A stretch of DNA of 64,000 nucleotides from Planctomycetota bacterium. Lineage in GTDB: Bacteria; Planctomycetota; Planctomycetia; Gemmatales; Gemmataceae. Position 1 is the first letter of the stretch. Each line of letters starts with the position of its first letter. The position numbers were made by a program, and so were the translations under genes. Below are positions 1 to 7,513 of the stretch, piece after piece. A model generated the notes under the pieces. It saw only the letters and a list, made by a program, of their open reading frames with translations, searched no databases and had not been told where the DNA came from. Where the stretch lies: positions 26,387-90,386 of the forward strand of contig JAKOSN010000038.1 of assembly GCA_029777335.1 (NCBI GenBank), given 5' to 3'.

Positions 1-278
1 TGCCAGTAGTCGCGCCAGAAATCCTCGTAAGAACGCAGCGGAACGCGCGCTTGATAGTCGGCGATGGTCCGAATTCGTGCAAAATCGTGGAGTCGGCCGA
101 AGCGTGTGTGGCGGGCATGCTGAACCAGGCGAAGCAAGGTCGTGGTCTGCACGCGCGCCAGCGGACAGCGATCAAGCCAGGCAACTCGTTGACGTGCGCG
201 GCGGGTTAATACCAGGTCGGCAGCCCGACGAATCAGGGGACGCCCCGCCATCTTTTGCAGCACGGAAAGGGTGCTCAT
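1..278 (-). CDS. GH3 auxin-responsive-promoter family protein, N-terminal part (cut by window edge)
   Basis: About 92 N-terminal residues are visible; the gene runs off the left edge. The start is ATG at 278-276. The segment TRFGRLHDFARI followed by VPLRSYEDFW is the pattern found near the N-terminus of GH3 proteins, acyl-adenylate/amide synthetase-like enzymes related to plant auxin-conjugating GH3. Bacterial members are poorly characterised, so no substrate is proposed. It lies 42 bases downstream of the methyltransferase gene on the same strand and is probably the third gene of an operon with the alpha/beta hydrolase and methyltransferase, which would suit acyl or lipid modification (inference). 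The family call rests on a short fragment, so it is moderately secure. Confidence 0.68.
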   Translation of the reverse strand, partial: MSTLSVLQKMAGRPLIRRAADLVLTRRARQRVAWLDRCPLARVQTTTLLRLVQHARHTRFGRLHDFARIRTIADYQARVPLRSYEDFWRDYW

Positions 279-320
279 GTCAGAAACCTCGCCAGGATCA
301 GGCACCGTCACGCAACCCGA

Positions 321-908
321 TTAACTGCGTACGCCGCGACAGACATAAAACCCTGCGGGCGGAAGATTGCGCAGAACCAGATGAAAGCGCACCTCGGCGA
401 AATAACGCTGATACAGCCGTTGATAGATCCAGGGCATGTGCGTCAGCTGCCGAAAGGTTCCCTCTGAACTCAGGTGGCGATGGATGCTCGCGAGGAGCTG
501 CGCGCGCATCCGAGGCGGGAAGGAAGGCAGCGGGAGCCCACAAATCACATGATCGATGGTGTTCACCCCACGATCGCGCAGTAACTGGTCGAGGTGAGCG
601 GCATCCGCCTCGGCGACATCTGCCTGGGGAAAGCGTTCGCGCAGACGACGGCAAAAATCCGGATCGCGCTCGATGATCACACATCGGCATCCGGGGGGCG
701 CGAGGCGCAGCAACTCCGCAGTGATAGGCCCCGTGCCTGCGCCGAGTTCCACAACACAGCGGGCTGAGGAAAAATGGATCGTGCGCACCACCGCCTGGGC
801 GAGAAAGGCGGAACTGGGAACAAACGAGGCGATTGCTCGGCCTTGTTGCAGAAACTTGCGGAAGAAGAGCAGCCAGTCGGGCGTCGCAGCAGATGGAGAA
901 ACACTCAT
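321..908 (-). CDS. SAM-dependent methyltransferase, phospholipid N-methyltransferase (PmtA)-like
   Basis: This is a 195-residue protein. I chose the ATG at 908-906 because it overlaps the TGA of the upstream hydrolase gene (ATGA), which implies translational coupling. The SAM-binding motif I, VVELGAGTGPIT, is clear at about residue 47, followed by an acidic motif II (IIERDPDF). The later segments GLPLPSFP and the C-terminal NLPPAGFYVC resemble the PmtA/RsmA-like group that methylates phosphatidylethanolamine. There is no signal peptide; it should be cytosolic or peripheral on the membrane. Its neighbours, an alpha/beta hydrolase and a GH3-like acyl-adenylating protein, fit a lipid-modification operon, but the true substrate is not shown by the sequence. 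Confidence 0.85.
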   Translation of the reverse strand: MSVSPSAATPDWLLFFRKFLQQGRAIASFVPSSAFLAQAVVRTIHFSSARCVVELGAGTGPITAELLRLAPPGCRCVIIERDPDFCRRLRERFPQADVAEADAAHLDQLLRDRGVNTIDHVICGLPLPSFPPRMRAQLLASIHRHLSSEGTFRQLTHMPWIYQRLYQRYFAEVRFHLVLRNLPPAGFYVCRGVRS

Positions 909-1747
909 AGGATTGTGTTCGGCCTCGCAAGAAGAAGTTGCGCCAGACGGGGACGAGGCGAGGGTTCCGCACTGGTCAGGAAATGAAGGACCAACCGATT
1001 GATTAGCCAGGGACGCTCCATTTGCGGGGCGTGCCCACACTGCGGAACACAGTGATACTGTCCCCGCGGGAGCAACCTGGCCCCGGCTTCGGCGGTTGCC
1101 GGGTCGACGATCTGATCGTGGCTGGCGCTCACAAGCAAGGTGGGCGCCTGGACCTGGGGAAGGCGGTCGCGCACACAATGCTCCATCGTTCCGCGAATGG
1201 TGCGCAACAGACCCGAACGCCAGCGACGATTGGCAAACTGGCGCTTGTAGTAATCGAGCAGGCGCAGATCGATCTTGCCGGGGTTGTAGAACACGCTCTC
1301 GACAAGGGCTTTCAGATCACTGCGACGCACCCCCTCCACGATCGGCAGGCGTTCAGCGTCGCCCATCCCGGAGGGGCACAGAAGCACCACGCGGGCCACC
1401 TGCTGCGGGTAGCGCACGGCATATTCCACGGCCACCTTGCCCCCCAGACTGGCTGCCACCAGGTGATAGGGAGGCGCCTGAACGTACATCTGTAAATAGC
1501 CGTGCAGCTGTTCCACCAAGTAATCGACATCGACGGGGCGATTCTGGGCAATGCGCTGGTGCAACCCGTCGCCGTCGTAGGCGAGGATGTTGGGCACATG
1601 AACCTCAAAGTAGCGACGCCAGAACGGCGCATTGCGAAACCAACTCTCCGCCTGTTCCGCAAGCCCATTGATGAGGATGAGCGGCTGCCGACGTGCGTAG
1701 CCGTGGGGAACAAGACGATGGAACCAGGCAAGCCAGGTGCCAACCAT
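905..1747 (-). CDS. alpha/beta hydrolase
   Basis: The 280-residue start at MVGTWLAW (ATG 1747-1745) is chosen because upstream in-frame sequence is Arg-rich and unlike coding sequence. The alpha/beta-hydrolase triad can be read directly: the nucleophile elbow AASLGG (Ser), Asp in SASHDQIVDP, and His in CGHAPQMERP. An oxyanion-type NGLAEQ replaces the usual HG. Members of this broad family cleave esters, lactones or C-C bonds, and the substrate cannot be inferred. The stop overlaps the start of the methyltransferase gene by ATGA, so the two are co-translated, and the GH3-like gene follows. The gene is divergent from pfkB at 1993 across a 245-base intergenic region in which no other gene is seen. 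Confidence 0.9.
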   Translation of the reverse strand: MVGTWLAWFHRLVPHGYARRQPLILINGLAEQAESWFRNAPFWRRYFEVHVPNILAYDGDGLHQRIAQNRPVDVDYLVEQLHGYLQMYVQAPPYHLVAASLGGKVAVEYAVRYPQQVARVVLLCPSGMGDAERLPIVEGVRRSDLKALVESVFYNPGKIDLRLLDYYKRQFANRRWRSGLLRTIRGTMEHCVRDRLPQVQAPTLLVSASHDQIVDPATAEAGARLLPRGQYHCVPQCGHAPQMERPWLINRLVLHFLTSAEPSPRPRLAQLLLARPNTIL

Positions 1748-1992
1748 GAAGAGGGTCCTCGGGTGCCGGCGAGTGGATCGTGTGAACGCAGAGACAGCCC
1801 AGTCCGTCGGCCTGTCACACGGTTCCCTGGCGTGAGGCAGGCACCGGTCGCTCCTGATCCGCAAGACGAATTGCTGGTGCATGCCCTTCCGCCCCCGATA
1901 GAATGTCGTCGCTGTGTGGTGAGCGCATGAAGCGAGCGTGCAACCTGAATTAGTCTTTGGCGAAACGATGATGAAGAGAAGCGGAGAAACCG

Positions 1993-2955
1993 ATGAATGA
2001 GGTCGCCGAGGTCCTTTGTGCAGGTATCGTGGTGGCCGACCACATCTGCACCCCGATTGCGCATCTCCCTGCGGCCGGCGAACTGGTGATGGCCGATCGC
2101 CTTCTATTGACCATCGGGGGATGTGCCGCCAACGTCGCCGTCGACCTGGTGCGGCTGGGCCATTCCGCCACCGTGATCGGGCGCGTGGGGGGAGACGTCT
2201 TTGGCCGTGTTGTTGCCGAAATGCTGCGCGCTCAGGGGGTGAATGTCGGGTTTCTCCAGACGTCTCCGGGGGTCGATACCAGCCAGACCTTGATCGTGAA
2301 TGTCACCGGCGAGGATCGGCGCTTTATCCACAGCTTCGGCGCCAATGCCGAGTTCAAGGCAGCCGACCTCCCCACGGCAGCGCTGGAAAAGGCGCGCGTG
2401 CTCTATGTGGGGGGGTATTTGCTGATGGAGTCGTTGCTCGAAGAAGAACTTGCAGAGGTCTTCGCGGTGGCGCGTCTCCAGGGGGTCAAGACCGTGCTCG
2501 ATGTGGTCACGCCGGGGCCGGCGGACTACCTGGCGCGACTGAGGAAGTTGTTACCCCACGTCGAGGTGTTTTTGCCCAACAACCACGAGGCCGAGCTGAT
2601 TACCGGGAAAAAAGATCCGCTGGAGCAGGCGCGGAGTTTTCATCAGCTGGGAGTGCGCGTGGCGATCATTACCCTGGGCCAGGCAGGCGCCGTGGTGGTG
2701 AGCGATGAGGGAGAATGGCGGGTCGGCACGTTTCAGGTGCCATTTGTTGATGGGAGCGGAGGAGGCGATGCCTTTGCCGCCGGCTATATCAGTGGACTGT
2801 TGCAGAACCGCGATCTGGAAGGGTGTTTGCTCCTGGCCAGCGCCCTCGGTGCCAGCTGTGTCCAGGCGGTGGGCACGACGACCGGGGTGTTCACGCGCCC
2901 GGAATGCGAGGAGTTTTTGAAACAGAATTGTTTAAGGATCGAAAAAATCCATTAA
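1993..2955 (+). CDS. PfkB-family carbohydrate kinase
   Basis: A 320-residue protein of the ribokinase/PfkB fold. Visible hallmarks are the N-terminal glycine pair IGGCAANVA (residues 41-49), the substrate lid region, and the C-terminal signature DGSGGGDAFAAG (253-264), where the last Asp (259) is the catalytic base. Such enzymes phosphorylate sugars or nucleosides with ATP; the exact sugar cannot be told. The ATG has a good ribosome site (CGGAGAAACCG). It ends 5 bases from the convergent FHA gene, so the two transcripts overlap. It probably has its own promoter in the region shared with the divergent hydrolase gene. Confidence 0.93.
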   Translation: MNEVAEVLCAGIVVADHICTPIAHLPAAGELVMADRLLLTIGGCAANVAVDLVRLGHSATVIGRVGGDVFGRVVAEMLRAQGVNVGFLQTSPGVDTSQTLIVNVTGEDRRFIHSFGANAEFKAADLPTAALEKARVLYVGGYLLMESLLEEELAEVFAVARLQGVKTVLDVVTPGPADYLARLRKLLPHVEVFLPNNHEAELITGKKDPLEQARSFHQLGVRVAIITLGQAGAVVVSDEGEWRVGTFQVPFVDGSGGGDAFAAGYISGLLQNRDLEGCLLLASALGASCVQAVGTTTGVFTRPECEEFLKQNCLRIEKIH

Positions 2956-2959
2956 GGGC

Positions 2960-3883
2960 TCAGGTTGATCGGTGGTGCTCGCGTTCCCCAAAGCGCAGCT
3001 GACATTTGCCGACCTGGATGAGGTCGCCCGCGCGCAGTGGGTTTGGCTGAAGCACACGCTTGCCGTTGAGAAAGGTCCCCGACGGCGTATCGGCATCGCA
3101 AAGCAGATACCCGGTGCCGTGCTTTTCAATGCGTGCATGGAGCCGCTCCACCGTGGGATCGCCGAACAACCCCAGATCGCAGGTTTCCGCGCGCCCGATG
3201 GTGGTCACCGCGCCCGAGAGCATCAGTTCGCGCCCCTGGCGAAAGCCCACTTCGACCTTCAGCCAGGCCTGGCGCAGAATCACCTGAGCCAGCGCAATCA
3301 ACAACCCCAGGCAAATCCCCATGGTTGCGAAGCCCGTGGCACTGGGGCTCCAGAGGGTCTCGGTCCTTCCCTTGAATATCCTGTCCCAGAGGTGCTGCAA
3401 CGCCAGAAAGAGCACCCCGCCAAGCAGCCCGCCAAGCGAACCGCCGAGCAGACCATTGCGCGCCTTGCGGCGGGCTCCGGAGCTGTCCGTGTGTCCCAGG
3501 GCGCTGGCCAGGAGTTCGAAGGCGGCCGGGGCAATGCCGATGAGCGTCCCGGTGAGGGTCCAGCCCAGGATCAGAAAGAACGACAGGTTGAGCCAGCCGT
3601 AGAAGAGCTGCCCAAGGACTCCACCCAGGAATCCCCCGATGCTACCGACCAACGCGGCCAGTACGATGGGGAGGAGAAAGCGAAGCCAGCGGTGCAGGAA
3701 GCCGTTCCACAGGCCGTCGATGATGCTCAGGGTGAGAGCAACCATCAACCCGAGCCAGAATCCTTTGACCCCAGCGACTGCGAGGGCGTTTTCAAAGGAA
3801 GTCATCCGCCCCAGAGCCCAGCCCAGATAGGCGGCACAACCCCCACAAAGCGCACAGTAGTAAATAAACCAACGAAAACTCAC
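2960..3883 (-). CDS. polytopic membrane protein with C-terminal FHA domain
   Basis: 307 residues. The first ~200 carry several hydrophobic, glycine-rich membrane segments (e.g. around residues 5-25, 40-60, 68-92, 96-120, 148-165 and 187-205). The C-terminal ~90 residues form a forkhead-associated domain, with TTIGRAETCDLGL, the ligand-binding S/T-R-H variant VERLHARI, and the later LNGKRV turn. FHA domains bind phosphothreonine peptides, so this is probably a membrane receptor for Ser/Thr kinase output, of which the window encodes two. The start ATG is at 3883-3881. What the membrane part transports or anchors is unknown. The tail faces the cytoplasm if it reads kinase targets (inference). 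Confidence 0.88.
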   Translation of the reverse strand: MSFRWFIYYCALCGGCAAYLGWALGRMTSFENALAVAGVKGFWLGLMVALTLSIIDGLWNGFLHRWLRFLLPIVLAALVGSIGGFLGGVLGQLFYGWLNLSFFLILGWTLTGTLIGIAPAAFELLASALGHTDSSGARRKARNGLLGGSLGGLLGGVLFLALQHLWDRIFKGRTETLWSPSATGFATMGICLGLLIALAQVILRQAWLKVEVGFRQGRELMLSGAVTTIGRAETCDLGLFGDPTVERLHARIEKHGTGYLLCDADTPSGTFLNGKRVLQPNPLRAGDLIQVGKCQLRFGEREHHRST

Positions 3884-4047
3884 CGTGGTGTCTCCAACAC
3901 CCCGACACGGTGCCGGGCGAGGCGTTCTCGGCGGACGTAATCTTGCAGTCTCTACTTGTTGAATCTAGCATACAGAGATGCTGGCCGGGCGGGCGGGAAA
4001 TTCGGTGCCGGAATGGGTTCGCAACAATCCTGGACCCTGGGGGTCTC

Positions 4048-4275
4048 ATGAATGTCGCAATTCCCCTTGTGAACTGCACAAAGCTGAGCGAGGCAGAATG
4101 GGCGGAGGTGCGTGCGACGGTTCCGCTGGAGGGGAATATCAAAGGCGTGATCGATGCGCTCCTGCGGCAGGATGCGGCCTTTGTGCCGGAGGACCTGATC
4201 ACGCAGGACGAGTATAGCCACGAGTTGCTGTTTCCTTATCGGCAATCCCTGCACCTGAGTTATCACATCACCTGA
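4048..4275 (+). CDS. hypothetical protein interrupted by an in-frame TGA
   Basis: ATG at 4048 opens a 75-codon frame ending at TGA 4273-4275. The same frame stays open and coding-like for another 58 codons to TAA 4450-4452, three bases before the phosphatase start at 4456. The full frame (about 134 residues) therefore fits the operon spacing better than the short product. The TGA may be a recent nonsense change (TGG or TGC to TGA), a sequencing error, or a selenocysteine codon; see the hairpin at 4293-4309. I do not recognise the family. The visible part is acidic with no signal peptide or membrane segment and only one Cys (residue 10). Confidence 0.55.
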   Translation: MNVAIPLVNCTKLSEAEWAEVRATVPLEGNIKGVIDALLRQDAAFVPEDLITQDEYSHELLFPYRQSLHLSYHIT

Positions 4276-4452
4276 CTGGGTGTGGTGACGGCGGTCTCCG
4301 TGTGGGACCATCGGCCCGCTGCCCAGGAACTGCTGGAGGTGCGGCTGGCGCAGGGATGGACGCCGACGGCTTCCTTGCTGCAGGGAGGAAACCGAATCCT
4401 GGGGCATGCTGCCTGTCTGGCAGCCCAGCAGGGTGCCCCCGCGGAGAACTAA
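4276..4452 (+). other. in-frame continuation of the 4048 gene after TGA
   Basis: This stretch continues the frame of the preceding gene without another stop until TAA at 4450. It would read LGVVTAVSVWDHRP and onward, with GC-rich third positions typical of the neighbouring genes. It could alternatively be translated alone from GTG 4282 (56 residues), but no ribosome site precedes that codon. I read it as the second half of one gene. Confidence 0.5.
4293..4309 (+). promoter_or_regulatory. SECIS-like hairpin downstream of the in-frame TGA (candidate)
   Basis: GGTC-T-CC pairs with GG-GACC to give a 6-bp stem with one bulged T and a GTGT loop. The loop begins 24 bases after the TGA at 4273-4275 and its first base is G. 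A bulged U, a G at the loop start and a spacing of about 16-37 bases are features described for bacterial SECIS elements. Short hairpins like this are common by chance, so this is suggestive only. Confidence 0.3.
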
Positions 4453-4455
4453 GCG

Positions 4456-4908
4456 ATGCATGAAGTGATCCCCGGAGCGCTCTGGATTGGTCATATTGGC
4501 GATGCCAGCGATCTGAAAAGTCTCCATCAGGCGGGCGTGCGGGCGCTGGTCGATCTCGCTCTTAACGAAACGCCCCCGCCTCTGTCCCGGGAGCTGGTCT
4601 ATCTCCGTGTCCCGCTCGTGGACGGGGCGGGGAATGCCCCGGCGCTGTTGCGTGCTGCCATCGCCACCACTCGGCTGTTGCTGGAAGAAGGACTTCCCAC
4701 CCTGGTCTATTGCAGTGCCGGCATGAGTCGTGCTCCGGCGATTGCCGCCATGGCTCTCAGCCGTCTGTGGCAGCGTTCCCCGGAGGAATGTCTGGTGCAG
4801 ATCGCCACGGGGTTTGCCCACGATGTCTCCACCTCCCTGTGGCGTGAGTTGCTCGACGTCGCGAACACCGAGGATGGTTCGTCGGGCGTTCGGCCCTCCG
4901 TGCCGTAG
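4456..4908 (+). CDS. dual-specificity (tyrosine) protein phosphatase
   Basis: 150 residues with the Cys-x5-Arg phosphatase loop YCSAGMSRAPA at about residue 85 and an upstream general-acid-type Asp in the PLVDGAGN stretch. Members dephosphorylate pTyr/pSer/pThr by a Cys-phosphate intermediate. The position usually held by His before the catalytic Cys is Tyr here (VYCSAG), which is uncommon and could alter the Cys pKa. It starts 3 bases after the readthrough frame of the preceding gene and is followed by an ECF sigma gene. With the FHA protein next door it suggests a phosphosignalling cluster (inference). Confidence 0.9.
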   Translation: MHEVIPGALWIGHIGDASDLKSLHQAGVRALVDLALNETPPPLSRELVYLRVPLVDGAGNAPALLRAAIATTRLLLEEGLPTLVYCSAGMSRAPAIAAMALSRLWQRSPEECLVQIATGFAHDVSTSLWRELLDVANTEDGSSGVRPSVP

Positions 4909-5007
4909 GCACCTTCCCTTTTCAGCAAAAAAACTTCGTTGAACGCGGCGGTCTTTGCTGAAGTGTCGTTACTATTTGTTCATGAAGATAGCGCGAAGGG
5001 CGAACGG

Positions 5008-5610
5008 ATGACCATCAACGTCGAAGAACTCCTGCAAGAGGCTCGCGCGGGCGATGGTTCTCGTGTCGGTCCGCTCCTGGACCTCTATCGCCATTACCTC
5101 GGGCTTCTCGCCCGTGTGGAGATTGGCCACCGCTTACAGGGGAAGGTCGATGCGTCGGACGTCGTTCAGGAGACGTACCTCGAAGCCTATCGCCACTTCC
5201 CGCGTTTTCAGGGAACCACCGAGGGACAACTGGTCTGCTGGTTGCGCCAGATCCTGGCGGGGACGATTGCCAACCTGCTGCGCCGCTACCTGGGGACGCA
5301 GGGACGCGATGTCCGCCTGGAACGGGAACTGGCCGCGAACTTCGATCGATCCTCGGCAGCGCTGGAACGCTGTTTGGTGGCGCCGGTCAGCTCGCCCAGC
5401 CAGCAGGCGGTTCGACGCGAACAATCGGTGATCCTCGCGGATGCACTCAAGGAACTTCCCGAGGATTACCGGGAAGTCCTGGTGTTGCGTCACCTGGAAG
5501 GGTTAACGTTCCCGGAGGTGGCGCGGCGGATGGGACGAACGCTGGACAGTGTGGAGAAACTCTGGATGCGCGCCCTGGGTCGTCTGCGCCAACACCTGGG
5601 AGAAGTGTGA
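5008..5610 (+). CDS. ECF-type RNA polymerase sigma-70 factor
   Basis: 200 residues from ATG 5008, preceded by GAAGGGCGAACGG. Region 2 is recognisable in DASDVVQETYLEAYRHF with the following promoter-melting segment, and region 4 in LPEDYREVLVLRHLEGLTF with the helix-turn-helix PEVARRMGRTLDSVEKL. No region 3 is present, as expected for ECF sigmas. The long linker with poorly conserved sequence is typical of the planctomycete ECF groups that work with Ser/Thr kinases. The stop overlaps the start of the next small gene, so the two are coupled. A TTG or GTG start further upstream is possible but less likely. Confidence 0.94.
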   Translation: MTINVEELLQEARAGDGSRVGPLLDLYRHYLGLLARVEIGHRLQGKVDASDVVQETYLEAYRHFPRFQGTTEGQLVCWLRQILAGTIANLLRRYLGTQGRDVRLERELAANFDRSSAALERCLVAPVSSPSQQAVRREQSVILADALKELPEDYREVLVLRHLEGLTFPEVARRMGRTLDSVEKLWMRALGRLRQHLGEV

Positions 5611-5834
5611 TGCTGCCACTCGTCTGTGCTGAGGAAGATCCTCAGCTTCTCGATGCGGTGAAGGACTATCTGTCCCAGCTGGAAGCAGGGAGATGCCCGT
5701 CGCACCGGGCGTTTCTGGCACGCTATCCCGCCATTGCACTCACCCTGGCCGATTACCTCGATGCGCTTGATCTGGTTCATCGTGGTGCTCGGGTTCTCAC
5801 TCCCCGAACCTTCGTTTCCAAGGGAAGGGATTGA
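5610..5834 (+). CDS. small protein resembling the leader region of planctomycete Ser/Thr kinases
   Basis: 74 residues from the ATG that shares its A with the sigma-factor TGA (TGATG). The pattern LLDAVKDYLSQLEAGRCPSHRAFLARYP followed by LADYLDALD is the short acidic/leucine leader that in many planctomycete proteins precedes a kinase or WD40 domain after an ECF sigma gene. Here no kinase follows, only an untranslated stretch and then the VTC gene. It could be a stand-alone partner or anti-sigma-like regulator of the sigma factor, or the remnant of a lost kinase gene. Both are inference. Confidence 0.72.
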   Translation: MLPLVCAEEDPQLLDAVKDYLSQLEAGRCPSHRAFLARYPAIALTLADYLDALDLVHRGARVLTPRTFVSKGRD

Positions 5835-6049
5835 AGGGCGGTCCTGTCTCAACCAGCTGTCCCCGGGCGGGGGATGCCAAGAGGGGAGTGTTTGCAGCAA
5901 TGCACGAAGGACAAAAAACGGCCAGCGCATGCACCAACGAGGACCGAGGGCCCTCCGTTCCCCCAACACGCTCGTTCGAGGGAATGGGGGGGAAACTGGA
6001 TCAGGCACGAGCGGTGGGGCAATCGCATCCCCCTCAAGGAGATGAAGCA

Positions 6050-6793
6050 GTGACGTCGCTTCTGATCGAATCCCCTTCCCTGTTCAAGCCGATCGATCGG
6101 GAAACCTCAGCGTATGAGTTGAAGTTCCTGGTCTCCGAACAGGTGGCTCAGGAGATTCAGCGGGTTGCGCAGAAGCGCTTGCACCTGGATCCGCATGGTG
6201 TTCCGGCCCTGGGAGGAGCGTACACCACCACGACCCTTTACTGCGATACCCCGCGTTTTGATGTCTATCATCGCTCGCCTTCGTTTCGGCGTCGCAAATT
6301 CCGGTTGCGCCGCTACGGCGATGCCCAGTTGCTCTTTCTGGAACGCAAATCCAAGAAAGGCGATCGGGTGAGTAAGCGACGGACCGCCCTTGCCGCCCAC
6401 GAACTCCCCACCCTTGCCGAGTCCTTCGTGGATCCCGATTGGTCCGCGAGCTGGTTTCATCGCAGCTTGCGCGAGCGTCAGTTGCAACCCACCTGTGCGG
6501 TGGTCTATGAACGGCTCGCCTACGTGGGGGTGAGTCCTGATGGCCCCATTCGTCTTACCTTCGACCGCAAGGCGCGCGGGATTCTCGTGTGCGACTGGGA
6601 GGTGCCACACGTGCAGGATGGCGTGCCACTCCTGCAGAACGAGGTGATTACCGAGTTCAAGTTCTGTGCCGCGCTTCCCCCCTTCTTCAAGGAACTACTG
6701 CAGGATTTCGTGTTGATGCCGAGTTCTGCCTCGAAATACCGGCGCTGTGTGGCCTCCTGTCATCCACCCGAGGTGCTCCGGGGGGAATGCTGA
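6050..6793 (+). CDS. VTC-domain polyphosphate polymerase-like protein
   Basis: 247 residues from GTG 6050, chosen because AAGGAGATGAAGCA lies directly upstream; longer in-frame starts at 5831 or 5900 give non-conserved sequence. The protein shows the triphosphate-tunnel pattern of the VTC domain: YELKFLVSE near the N-terminus, basic strands FRRRKFRLRRYG and LFLERKSKKG, later RLTFDRKARG, and EFKFCAALP with SKYRRCV at the C-terminus. VTC domains make polyphosphate from ATP in a basic tunnel. The gene overlaps the DUF4956 membrane protein, its usual bacterial partner. The ~215 bases between 5835 and 6049 hold no gene I can support. Confidence 0.9.
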   Translation: MTSLLIESPSLFKPIDRETSAYELKFLVSEQVAQEIQRVAQKRLHLDPHGVPALGGAYTTTTLYCDTPRFDVYHRSPSFRRRKFRLRRYGDAQLLFLERKSKKGDRVSKRRTALAAHELPTLAESFVDPDWSASWFHRSLRERQLQPTCAVVYERLAYVGVSPDGPIRLTFDRKARGILVCDWEVPHVQDGVPLLQNEVITEFKFCAALPPFFKELLQDFVLMPSSASKYRRCVASCHPPEVLRGEC

Positions 6794-7500
6794 TGCACTG
6801 GTTGCATCTCTATCTGGAGGAGCAGCTCTGGCTCCCTGTGTGGATGGAGGAATTTCGGGCGGAGCTGGTCACGGCCGGGGTGCTCACGGTTCGGCTGGTC
6901 CTGGCGCTGGCGCTGGGCTGTGTGGTCGGCGGGATCTATCGGCTCACCCATCATCGCCAAAGTGCCCAATTGGGCAGCTTTGTCGCCACTCTGGTGCTGT
7001 TGACGGTGCTGATCAGCATGGTCACGACCGTCATTGGCGACAGTGTGGCGCGGGCGTTTAGCCTGGTAGGAGCGCTGGCGATCGTGCGTTTCCGTACCGT
7101 CGTGGAGGACACGCGCGATACGGCTTTTGTCATCTTTGCCGTGGTGGTGGGGATGGCAGTTGGCGCGGATTCGATCCGCGTGCCACTCCTGGGGATTCCC
7201 CTGGTTGCCCTGGCCGCGTGGACCTTTCGCCCGCGGGAGATCCACGCGCTGCGCGAGATGGGGAGGTTGATCATTCGCATTGGCATGGGACGCCCCACCC
7301 AGGCCGCGCTCGACGAGGTTTTCACCAAGCACTTTCAGACGTGGGATCTAATCGGGACCACCACCGCGCGCCAGGGGGCAGCACTCGATCTCACCTATCG
7401 TGTGCAGCTGCGAAAAGGGGTTTCTGCCTTGCCGCTCATCACCGAGTTAAACCAGCTCGAAGGGATGCAGGGGGTGGAATGGAAGCAGGGTGAAGATTGA
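6793..7500 (+). CDS. DUF4956 membrane protein
   Basis: 235 residues from the ATG at 6793, which overlaps the VTC stop as TGATG with GGGGG seven bases upstream; ATG 6787 is an alternative. There are four or so hydrophobic helices (about residues 27-49, 60-84, 108-126, 130-145). A conserved segment GALAIVRFRTVVEDTRDTAF follows the second helix, and the ~80-residue C-terminal domain is soluble. The GA(L/M)xIVRFR motif is characteristic of DUF4956, which is repeatedly found beside VTC-domain genes. It may form the membrane partner or channel for polyphosphate made by the neighbour (inference). Confidence 0.9.
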   Translation: MHWLHLYLEEQLWLPVWMEEFRAELVTAGVLTVRLVLALALGCVVGGIYRLTHHRQSAQLGSFVATLVLLTVLISMVTTVIGDSVARAFSLVGALAIVRFRTVVEDTRDTAFVIFAVVVGMAVGADSIRVPLLGIPLVALAAWTFRPREIHALREMGRLIIRIGMGRPTQAALDEVFTKHFQTWDLIGTTTARQGAALDLTYRVQLRKGVSALPLITELNQLEGMQGVEWKQGED

Positions 7501-7513
7501 TAAAAACGATCGT

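Noticed and set aside
5831..6049. Longer start of the VTC gene
   Set aside because: The extra sequence is Pro/Arg-rich and unlike the family; GTG 6050 has an AAGGAG site.
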